9,360 bases of DNA from an uncultured Synechococcus sp. (lineage in GTDB: Bacteria; Cyanobacteriota; Cyanobacteriia; PCC-6307; Cyanobiaceae): positions 1-9,360 of the forward strand of contig CALGVO010000166.1 of assembly GCA_937930135.1 (NCBI GenBank), written 5' to 3'. Below are positions 1 through 5,666 of this stretch, in pieces. Each line of letters starts with the position of its first letter. Position 1 is the first letter of the stretch. A program made the translations under genes and the position numbers. Under the pieces are notes generated by a model. That model did not search any database and was not told the origin of the DNA. It was given only the letters and a program-made list of their open reading frames with translations.

Positions 1-90
1 ACTGTTTGATCGCGAAGCACTGCGAGTGCGGGGGGGCATGGTCAGTCGGCTGGTCCCTGTGTTGGTGCCTGGGTTCGCAGATCTGGTCAT
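1..90 (-). CDS. Possible start of an unidentified protein, truncated by the window edge
   Basis: On the minus strand an ATG at 90-88 opens a frame that stays free of stops for 30 codons up to the window edge. The peptide begins MTRSANPGTNTG and is rich in Ser, Thr, Arg, Pro and Asn, which suits a disordered N-terminal tail but names no family. The main support is a strong GAGGAG ribosome-binding sequence 4 nt upstream (95-100). A second in-frame ATG (residue 18, MPPRTRSAS) is an alternative start. The gene would be divergent from the ribbon-helix-helix gene at 246, sharing the intervening region. No function can be assigned. Thirty open codons in GC-rich DNA can arise by chance, so the call rests on the Shine-Dalgarno sequence and the divergent layout. 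Confidence 0.4.
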   Translation of the reverse strand, partial: MTRSANPGTNTGTSRLTMPPRTRSASRSNS

Positions 91-94
91 GGAT

Positions 95-100
95 CTCCTC
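95..100 (-). promoter_or_regulatory. Shine-Dalgarno GAGGAG for the truncated left-edge gene
   Basis: On the minus strand GAGGAG is followed by ATCC and then ATG (90-88). It is one of the clearest ribosome-binding sequences in the window; most other genes here have weak or no Shine-Dalgarno sequences and rely on overlapping the gene before. Confidence 0.4.
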
Positions 101-124
101 GCTGGAGGGCGACTCGACCGCTGG

Positions 125-149
125 CCAGGAGCCTGGAAGACGCTCCTGG
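125..149. repeat. Perfect 8-bp inverted repeat with 9-nt spacer in the divergent intergenic region
   Basis: CCAGGAGC at 125-132 is exactly complementary to GCTCCTGG at 142-149, separated by CTGGAAGAC. No T-run follows on either strand, so it does not look like an intrinsic terminator. It lies between two genes that point away from each other, where an operator or a 5' leader hairpin is possible. Function is inferred only from position. Confidence 0.4.
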
Positions 150-157
150 TGACGGCG

Positions 158-170
158 AGTGATGGTCACT
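158..170. promoter_or_regulatory. Short dyad AGTGA-TGG-TCACT, possible operator
   Basis: Two exactly complementary 5-bp arms are separated by 3 bp, 8 bp beyond the 125-149 inverted repeat. The DNA from about 160 to 230 is visibly more AT-rich than its surroundings, as expected of a promoter region. Ribbon-helix-helix repressors often bind small dyads ahead of their own gene, and such a gene lies just downstream. A dyad this short can occur by chance. Confidence 0.22.
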
Positions 171-245
171 GCGTACAGCATAGTGCTGGATACTACCCTT
201 GCATACCTCTGTACACTCCTGAGTAGCTCTGCCTGCCTCCGGGTC

Positions 246-554
246 GTGCCTACCCGCCAAACCTCCTCCAGCGGGAAGCCGAAGTCGCCTCGGATTCAGG
301 TTGTGCTGCCCGAAGATCTCTGCCAGCGGCTCTCCTTGCTTGCTGAGCGCGAATCCCGCACCGTCAGCAACATGGCCAAGGTGCTGATTCAGCAGGGTGT
401 GCAGCGTTATGAGGCCGGCGAGCCCAGCGCTGGAAGCGCCAAAGCCGCCTCCAGCCCTTCCCGCATGGACACCATCCGCTCGGCGCTGGAATCCCAGCAG
501 CCACGACGTTTGCGGGGCGCTCCCCGCCGAGTGCGTCTGCACCGTCCTAACTAA
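246..554 (+). CDS. Ribbon-helix-helix (CopG/Arc-type) small DNA-binding protein
   Basis: The 102-aa product from GTG 246 has a ribbon-helix-helix core at about residues 14-43: a strand PRIQVVLPEDL, a first helix CQRLSLLAERES, a turn RTVSN, and a second helix MAKVLIQQGVQRY. In this fold the strand enters the major groove of DNA as part of a dimer. The tail is rich in Ala and Ser and ends very basic (RRLRGAPRRVRLHRP), which could add nonspecific DNA contacts. The frame is open back to GTG 159, but the extra 29 residues would be encoded by AT-richer DNA holding promoter-like elements, so 246 is preferred; neither start has a good Shine-Dalgarno. No toxin gene follows: the next gene, anmK, converges from the other strand, so an antitoxin role is not supported here. 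Target unknown; autoregulation is plausible. Confidence 0.7.
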   Translation: MPTRQTSSSGKPKSPRIQVVLPEDLCQRLSLLAERESRTVSNMAKVLIQQGVQRYEAGEPSAGSAKAASSPSRMDTIRSALESQQPRRLRGAPRRVRLHRPN

Positions 555-570
555 ATCGTCCTAACTAAGT
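543..570 (+). repeat. 14-bp tandem duplication across the stop codon of the ribbon-helix-helix gene
   Basis: CGTCCTAACTAAAT (543-556) is followed directly by CGTCCTAACTAAGT (557-570), 13 of 14 bases identical. The first copy encodes the last residues Arg-Pro-Asn and the TAA stop (552-554). Because 14 is not a multiple of 3, the second copy is in a different frame. It looks like a recent slippage duplication at a gene end. No function is evident. Confidence 0.8.
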
Positions 571-598
571 CGCTCTGATTGTGCTTCAGGCTGTCGCG

Positions 599-1753
599 TC
601 ACGCGGGTTCAGCGCGTTGCCCCAGCACAACCCGGCGGTTGGCGCCGGTCACTGCCGGGGCATTGCCCGGATGCCCTCGCCAATGCCACCAGGCCAACAG
701 TGCAAACACCACCGCTTCCCGGCTCTCCACCGGCAGCGAGAGGCTCTCGCTGAGGTCGACCCGGATCCCGCGACAGCGCTGCCTCAGTTCCTTCATCAGC
801 ACGGGGTTTCGGCCGCCACCGCCCGCCACCACCAGCTCCAGGGGGCGGGGATGGCCCTGGCTGGCTCTCCGCTCCAGATCCGCCGCCACCACCGCTGCCG
901 TGAACGCGGTGAGGGTGGCGATGCAGTCATCGGGCTGGAGGTGCGTCAGCTCCCCCAGCCGGCGCTTCAGATCGGCCCGTCCGAACACTTCCCGTCCGGT
1001 TGATTTCGGGGCTGGTTGCCGGAAATAAGCCTCCTGAAGCCAGCGTTGGATCGCTGGCTCCTCCACCCGGCCAGCAGCGGCGTGGCGCCCATCGGCATCG
1101 AAGTGTTCGCTGCCGCCGCTGAAGTGCTCCACTGCCAGGTCGATCAGGCTGTTGGCTGGACCGCAGTCCCAGCCCAGCACCTCCGCATCACGATCGGGAC
1201 CACAGCGCGGTGGGATCAGAGTGAGATTGGCAATGCCCCCAAGATTGAGCAGGGCGCGCCAGCCATCGATCCGACCGAGCAGGGCGGCATCGGCCATCGG
1301 CACCAGCGGGGCTCCCTGACCGCCACAGGCCAGATCGGCGGCGCGGAAGTCATGCACCACGGACCGCTCGAGGCGTTGGGCCAGAGCCGGGGCCAGCAGC
1401 ATCTGCCAGCTCGCTCCCGGCGTCTGATCTCCTTCGGCTGTGGCGGAAGGGGGGCGATGCCAGACCGTCTGGCCATGGCATCCGATCAGGGAGGCCCGTC
1501 GCTGCGGGTCGCAGGCCAGGGCCGCCTCGGCCTGACAGGCGGTGATCGCTTCGGCCAGGTCCAGCAGCTCGCCTGCCGCATGGGGAATCCCCTGGCCCAC
1601 CGCCAGAATCCGTTGGCGCAGCTCTGGGGAGTAGGGCACCGAGGCTCGCTCGATCAGGTGCCATTCCGGGCGGTCCGGCCTGCCCTGAAGGCGCACCAGC
1701 ACCCCGTCCACGCCGTCTGCGCTGGTGCCGCTCATCAGGCCGATGACGAGCAT
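599..1753 (-). CDS. anmK: Anhydro-N-acetylmuramic acid kinase AnmK
   Basis: This cytoplasmic kinase opens the 1,6-anhydro ring of anhydro-MurNAc and phosphorylates it with ATP to give MurNAc-6-phosphate, a step in recycling peptidoglycan fragments. The 384-aa length fits the family (about 370 in E. coli). Hallmarks in order: GLMSGTSADGVD near residue 5, the N-terminal phosphate-binding loop; GCHGQTVWHRP near 91; NLGGIANLT at 170; GWDCGPANSLID at 194, whose Asp196 matches the catalytic base; KSTGREVFG at 250; and AGGGGRNP at 310 in the C-terminal ATPase lobe. It is the last gene of the minus-strand array and starts 4 bp after the ktrA stop without a clear Shine-Dalgarno, suggesting coupled translation. 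It converges on the ribbon-helix-helix gene with a 44-bp gap and no T-run terminator. The partner lyase MurQ is not in the window. Confidence 0.96.
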   Translation of the reverse strand: MLVIGLMSGTSADGVDGVLVRLQGRPDRPEWHLIERASVPYSPELRQRILAVGQGIPHAAGELLDLAEAITACQAEAALACDPQRRASLIGCHGQTVWHRPPSATAEGDQTPGASWQMLLAPALAQRLERSVVHDFRAADLACGGQGAPLVPMADAALLGRIDGWRALLNLGGIANLTLIPPRCGPDRDAEVLGWDCGPANSLIDLAVEHFSGGSEHFDADGRHAAAGRVEEPAIQRWLQEAYFRQPAPKSTGREVFGRADLKRRLGELTHLQPDDCIATLTAFTAAVVAADLERRASQGHPRPLELVVAGGGGRNPVLMKELRQRCRGIRVDLSESLSLPVESREAVVFALLAWWHWRGHPGNAPAVTGANRRVVLGQRAEPA

Positions 1754-1757
1754 GGCG

Positions 1758-2465
1758 TCAGGATTTCGGCAGATTCTGCAGGTCGTCGATCAGCCCCATC
1801 ACCACGAGGACGTGACCGTCCTGAAGCACGTGCGAGGCGGGTGGGTTCACAGTGAGTTCCTTGACCGGGCCCGCCGCCAGCACGTTGACGCGATGGTTCT
1901 TGCGCAGATTCAGGTCGCGTAGGGAGCGGCCGACGAAATGGCTGGGCACCTTGATTTCCTCAATGCAGTGCCGTTCATCCAGCTCCAGTCGCTCCATCAG
2001 ATTGGGGCGCACCAGTTCCAGTCCCAGCCGTTCCCCCTGCATGCGGGAGGGGAACACCACCTTGTCGGCCCCGACCCGGGTGAGCATTTTTTCGTGCAGA
2101 TCGCTGGTGGCGCGCGCGATCACCCGTCGGACCCGGCTGCCTTTGCCATCTTTGGCAATCAGGGTGGCGGTGATGCTGGCCTCGATCGGTTCACTGATGG
2201 CCACCACCACGGTGTCCATGTCGAGGATGCCCGCTTCCCGCAGCGATTCCTCGTCCGTGCAGTCGACGACGCGCGCCTCCACCGATGGCTCCTGCTGACG
2301 CAGCTCATCGATCGCTTTGGCGGAGCGGTCGACGGCCAGCACCTCAGCTCCGTTCTGCAGCAGTTCACGGCAGACAGCGCTGCCGAAGCGACCGACACCA
2401 ACGACACCGAAGCTCTGGAGCTCATCGCCGCTGGAGGGTGCCCAGTTCCACCACTCCCTAGACAT
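1758..2465 (-). CDS. ktrA: KtrA/TrkA-type regulatory subunit of K+ uptake (RCK protein)
   Basis: This soluble protein forms a ring beneath the membrane subunit KtrB and gates K+ flow according to bound nucleotide (ATP/ADP or NAD(H)). The 235-aa product has an N-terminal Rossmann RCK domain with GVGRFG at about 23-28 and VLAVDRS ending in the usual acidic residue after the second strand, then ARVVDCTDEE and IARATSDLHEKMLTRVGADKVVFP, typical of KtrA. A C-terminal TrkA-C domain covers roughly 150-232; in some bacteria this domain binds cyclic di-AMP. The start at 2465 is chosen because GAGGA sits 5 nt upstream; an in-frame ATG at 2477 has no Shine-Dalgarno. The start overlaps the end of ktrB by 8 nt and the stop lies 4 bp before anmK. 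Pairing with KtrB makes the assignment secure; whether a KtrE-like third subunit exists cannot be judged here. Confidence 0.94.
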   Translation of the reverse strand: MSREWWNWAPSSGDELQSFGVVGVGRFGSAVCRELLQNGAEVLAVDRSAKAIDELRQQEPSVEARVVDCTDEESLREAGILDMDTVVVAISEPIEASITATLIAKDGKGSRVRRVIARATSDLHEKMLTRVGADKVVFPSRMQGERLGLELVRPNLMERLELDERHCIEEIKVPSHFVGRSLRDLNLRKNHRVNVLAAGPVKELTVNPPASHVLQDGHVLVVMGLIDDLQNLPKS

Positions 2466-3861
2466 AGAGATCCTCATGTGGGAATCCGATTCGATTCTGA
2501 CGACTGAGTAGATCCCGGTTCAGGGTTTCCCAGATCGCGCTCAGCAACAACAGGATGCCGAGCCGGCCCACAAACATGCCGAACACCAGCACCAGCTGGC
2601 CGAAGCGGCCCAGGTGTTCAGTGACGCCGAGATCCAGCCCTACCGTTGCAAACGCCGAGATGCATGTGAAGAGCAGCTCCAGGAACGTGAACGGTTCCTC
2701 GCCGCTGAGATTGCTGCTCAGGGCCAGCACCATGGCCATCGCCAGCACAAACAGCAGGGAGGCCACCGTGATGCTCACGGCCCTCAGCACCACCTTGTCG
2801 GAGATCTGACGGTTGCGGATCACGACGTCATCGCGACCACGCAGGGTGGAGCGTGTCGCGGCCACCAGGGCCACCACGGTGGTGGTTTTGATGCCGCCGC
2901 CAGTGCCTCCGGGGCTGGCACCGATGAACATCAGGGTCATGAGTAGCAGCAGTCCCGAGTCGGAGATGCTCTGTAGCGACAGTTGCACGGTGGTGAAGCC
3001 AGCAGTGCGGGCACTGACGGCTTCGAACAGCGCCACCATCAACCGCTCCGGCCAGGCCACGCTGCTGAGAAATTGCCCGCGGGTGAGTGATTCGGTCACC
3101 ATCAGGCCGATGGTGCCGACGGCGATCAGGATCACCGAGGCGCGCAGCACCAGCCGGGTATGCAGGCTCAGATTGCGTCGCTTTAGGCGTTGGCGATGGG
3201 TCCAGACGTCGTTAGTGACCCGCCAACCGATGCCTCCCAGCACGATCAGCACCACCACCACCGCGTTCACCACACCGTTGGTGCGGTAGGCCTCCAGGCT
3301 GTCGCTCCAGAGGGCAAAGCCGGCGTTGTTGTAGGCCGAAATGCTGTGGAACAGAGCGGCCCAGAGTCGTTCGGGGCCTCGGGGCAGATCGGTGAAGCCG
3401 AAGCTGTAGAGCACGGTGGCTCCCACCAGGATCATCACGGCTGCGGTGAGGGCGATGCCACGAAAGGTGCGGCCCACGCCCCCCACCCCGAATTCATCCA
3501 GGGTCTGGCCCCGGTCGAGCCGTCGGCGCAGGGCGGTTCCGCGCACCACGAAGCCCTGGAGGAAGGTGGTGATCGCCATCAGGCCGAGCCCGCCGACAAG
3601 GATCATCACCGCCAGCACCCCCTGGCCGATGCCGGTCAGATCCCGGCCCACATCAATCACCGAGAGTCCGGTCACGGTGACCGCCGAAGTCGCGGTGAAC
3701 AGGGCTTCCCAGAGGCCGACCCGGGGGCTGGAGCAGACCGGTGTGGCCAGAATCACAGTGCCGGCAGCGATCACGAGCAGGCCCGTCACCACAGTGAACT
3801 GGGGCACGGTGAGCCGGCGATACCAGGCCTGGGTGCGGCTGAGGGCTGCGGGGATCGGCAT
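2458..3861 (-). CDS. ktrB: KtrB/TrkH-type K+-translocating membrane subunit
   Basis: This integral membrane protein carries K+ across the plasma membrane, in KtrB systems usually coupled to or dependent on Na+. The 467-aa product has the fourfold M1-P-M2 repeat of the Trk/Ktr/HKT superfamily. All four selectivity-filter glycines are visible: TVTGL (Gly65), NNAGF (Gly181), RTAGF (Gly288) and ATVGL (Gly408). The gating loop in the third repeat reads GASPGGTGGGIK (314-325), close to the family pattern. The frame stays open 159 codons further upstream, but that part lies out of frame inside the transporter gene; ATG 3861 gives a normal family length and falls 2 bp after the preceding stop. Four intact filters suggest a functional channel. 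In cyanobacteria Ktr supports K+ uptake during salt and osmotic stress; that role here is inferred from the family. Confidence 0.96.
   Translation of the reverse strand: MPIPAALSRTQAWYRRLTVPQFTVVTGLLVIAAGTVILATPVCSSPRVGLWEALFTATSAVTVTGLSVIDVGRDLTGIGQGVLAVMILVGGLGLMAITTFLQGFVVRGTALRRRLDRGQTLDEFGVGGVGRTFRGIALTAAVMILVGATVLYSFGFTDLPRGPERLWAALFHSISAYNNAGFALWSDSLEAYRTNGVVNAVVVVLIVLGGIGWRVTNDVWTHRQRLKRRNLSLHTRLVLRASVILIAVGTIGLMVTESLTRGQFLSSVAWPERLMVALFEAVSARTAGFTTVQLSLQSISDSGLLLLMTLMFIGASPGGTGGGIKTTTVVALVAATRSTLRGRDDVVIRNRQISDKVVLRAVSITVASLLFVLAMAMVLALSSNLSGEEPFTFLELLFTCISAFATVGLDLGVTEHLGRFGQLVLVFGMFVGRLGILLLLSAIWETLNRDLLSRQNRIGFPHEDLYV
2471..2475 (-). promoter_or_regulatory. Ribosome-binding site deciding the ktrA start, inside ktrB
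   Basis: GAGGA lies 5 nt before the ATG at 2465-2463 and within the last codons of ktrB. It favours this start over the ATG at 2477, to which GAGGA is internal, and implies that ribosomes finishing ktrB can restart on ktrA. Confidence 0.5.
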
Positions 3862-3863
3862 GG

Positions 3864-5666
3864 TCAGGCCGCTCCGTAGTGCCCGAGCACCAGGGCGGGT
3901 ACCAGAAGGGTCATCAGCACGGTGAGGCCGGCGCCATAGCGGGGAATGTCGAGAAAGTGATAGCGCCCCGGGCCGAACACCATCAGGTTGGTCTGGTAGC
4001 CCATCGGGGTGAGAAAGGATTGGCTCGCCCCGAACAGAACCAGCAGCAGCATCGCCTGGGGTGGCAGGCCCAGGGAGGGCGCCAGCTGGGTGGCCACCGG
4101 AATCAGGAGAGCCACCGAGGCGGCATTGCTCATCACACTCGTGATCAGCGTGGTGACCAGGAAGATCGTGGCCAGGGCGCCGTAGGCGGGCCAGGCTTGC
4201 AAGAGCTGCTCCATGGCGGCGGCGAGACCATCGGCCAGGCCCGTGGACTGCAGCGCCACACTGAAGCTCGAGAGGGAACCCAGCAGCAGAATCACATCGA
4301 GGCGGATCGATCGCTGCACTTCTCCGGGCCGTAGGCAACCCGCCACCACCAGCGCCACCACCGCGAACAGCACGGCGGCCACCAGGGGAATCGGGGTGAG
4401 GCTGGGCACCAGCAACATCAGCAGGGTGATCGTGATCGCCAGCGGTTTGCGGCGCACGGTGGGCAGGTCGTTCTCCAGTTGGTCGAGCACCAGCAGGTCG
4501 TTGCTGGCCTGCAGGCCCCGGATCGCATCGAGGGGTGCCTGCAGCAGCAGCACATCGCCCTCGCGCAAGATCGCTTGCCCCAGCCGCTCCTGCACCGTCT
4601 GCTGGCCGCGGCGCAGGGCGAGCACGGTGGCGTTGTGCCGCTGGCGGAATCGCAGTTCCCGCAAACTCGCACCCGCCAGGGTCGAGCCCGCCGGCAGCAG
4701 CACTTCCACCGTGCGTTGTCCGCCCTCGCTGTCGCCTGAAAACAGGGTGGCGTCGGCCAATTGGATGGTGTGATCCTGCTGAAGCCGCAGCAGGTCGTTG
4801 CGGGTGACCCGCAGCAGCAGCCGGTCACCTGCTTCGAGGCGGAGATCCGCCAGCGGTGGCAGCACGCGCTGGGCGCCGCGTTGGAGCTCGAGCACATCCA
4901 CATCAAAACGGCGCTGCAGGCGGCTGTGGCGGAGGGTCTCGCCCACCAGGCTGGAGCTGGCTGGGATCGTCACTTCTGTGGAGTAGCCGCTCTGGCCCGG
5001 CGCCGCGACCAGTTCGGCTGAGCCATCGAGGCGGCTCGGCAGCAGCACGGCCGGTGCCAGGAGCATGTAGGCCGAGCCCGCCAGCCACACCGGCAGGCCG
5101 ATGGCGGTGATGCTGAAGAGCTCCAGAGAGCCATAGCCCAGTTGGCGACTGATGTCGCTGGCCAGCAGGTTCACCGAGCTGCCCAGCAGGGTGAGGGTGC
5201 CGCCAAGCAAGGTGGCGAAGGAGAGGGGGAGCAGCACCCGGGATGGGGCGATGCGTCGACGGTGACACCAGGTTTCCAGCACGGGCAGCAGGCTGGCCAC
5301 CACCGGGGTGTTGGGCACGATCCCGGAGATCGGCCCCACCACCAATGCCAGCATCGCCACCATGCGACGGTCGCTGCGGATGCGTTCCGAGGCGATCAGT
5401 TCGCGCAGCCGATCAAGGGCTCCACTGCGGAACAGGGCAGCGGACACGGCGAACAGGCCCAGCAGGGTGATCAGAGCCGGGCTCCCGAATCCGGCCAGGC
5501 CCTGTTCCGGCGTGAGCACACCCGCGCTCACCAGCAGGGCGACGCTGAGCAGCCCGGTCAGTTCCGGAGCGAGGACACCGCTGACGAACAGCACCACCGC
5601 CAGGATCAGCACCGCCAGGGTGATCAGGGCCTGGGGCTGGAGCAGAGCCGCACTCAGCTCGGCCAT
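3864..5666 (-). CDS. SLC13/DASS-type anion transporter with two internal TrkA-C (RCK_C) domains
   Basis: The 600-aa membrane protein resembles the family that includes Na+/sulfate carriers such as the algal SAC1/SLT group. Hydrophobic segments fill residues 1-210 and 408-600. Between them lie two TrkA-C-like regions, about 228-305 and 316-400, each with a conserved pattern (SSLVGETLRHSRLQRRFDVDVL and STLAGASLRELRFRQRHNATVL share S-L-G-L-R...R). Substrate/Na+ loop motifs are PNTPVV (118-123) and SNAASVALLIP (513-523), in place of the classic Ser-Asn-Thr pair; TPMGYQTNLMVFGPG near 553 is also typical. The ATG at 5666 overlaps the end of hflX by 13 nt and has no Shine-Dalgarno, so translation is likely coupled. 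Sulfate is the favoured substrate because cysH is nearby and relatives carry sulfate, but a dicarboxylate or another anion is possible. Confidence 0.88.
   Translation of the reverse strand: MAELSAALLQPQALITLAVLILAVVLFVSGVLAPELTGLLSVALLVSAGVLTPEQGLAGFGSPALITLLGLFAVSAALFRSGALDRLRELIASERIRSDRRMVAMLALVVGPISGIVPNTPVVASLLPVLETWCHRRRIAPSRVLLPLSFATLLGGTLTLLGSSVNLLASDISRQLGYGSLELFSITAIGLPVWLAGSAYMLLAPAVLLPSRLDGSAELVAAPGQSGYSTEVTIPASSSLVGETLRHSRLQRRFDVDVLELQRGAQRVLPPLADLRLEAGDRLLLRVTRNDLLRLQQDHTIQLADATLFSGDSEGGQRTVEVLLPAGSTLAGASLRELRFRQRHNATVLALRRGQQTVQERLGQAILREGDVLLLQAPLDAIRGLQASNDLLVLDQLENDLPTVRRKPLAITITLLMLLVPSLTPIPLVAAVLFAVVALVVAGCLRPGEVQRSIRLDVILLLGSLSSFSVALQSTGLADGLAAAMEQLLQAWPAYGALATIFLVTTLITSVMSNAASVALLIPVATQLAPSLGLPPQAMLLLVLFGASQSFLTPMGYQTNLMVFGPGRYHFLDIPRYGAGLTVLMTLLVPALVLGHYGAA

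Noticed and set aside
172..217. LexA-like sequences around GTAC in the left intergenic region
   Set aside because: Neither candidate matches the cyanobacterial LexA half-site pattern well; each has several mismatches at key positions.
26..226. Plus-strand 66-codon open frame before the ribbon-helix-helix gene
   Set aside because: No Shine-Dalgarno or recognisable domain, and it covers the dyads and the AT-richer promoter-like stretch.
87..542. Minus-strand open frame opposite the ribbon-helix-helix gene, ending at the left-edge start
   Set aside because: Its TGA overlaps the left-edge ATG, which resembles operon coupling, but its peptide is low-complexity and the plus strand encodes a clear ribbon-helix-helix pattern.
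246..554. Antitoxin of a toxin-antitoxin pair
   Set aside because: Ribbon-helix-helix antitoxins usually sit beside a same-strand toxin gene. The next gene converges and encodes AnmK, and nothing toxin-like is seen upstream within the window.
579..630. Possible terminator stem TTGTGCT/AGCACAA around the anmK stop
   Set aside because: The arms are only 7 bp with a 38-nt loop and no T-run follows on either strand, so it does not meet the form of an intrinsic terminator.
1016..1855. Long plus-strand open frame opposite anmK and the end of ktrA
   Set aside because: It is antisense to a gene with complete AnmK motifs, its peptide shows no family pattern, and it spans the end of another gene. GC-rich codon bias produces such frames.
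3862..4338. Upstream 159-codon extension of the ktrB frame
   Set aside because: It runs out of frame through the well-supported transporter gene and is Arg/Pro/Gly-rich without the hydrophobic pattern of KtrB.
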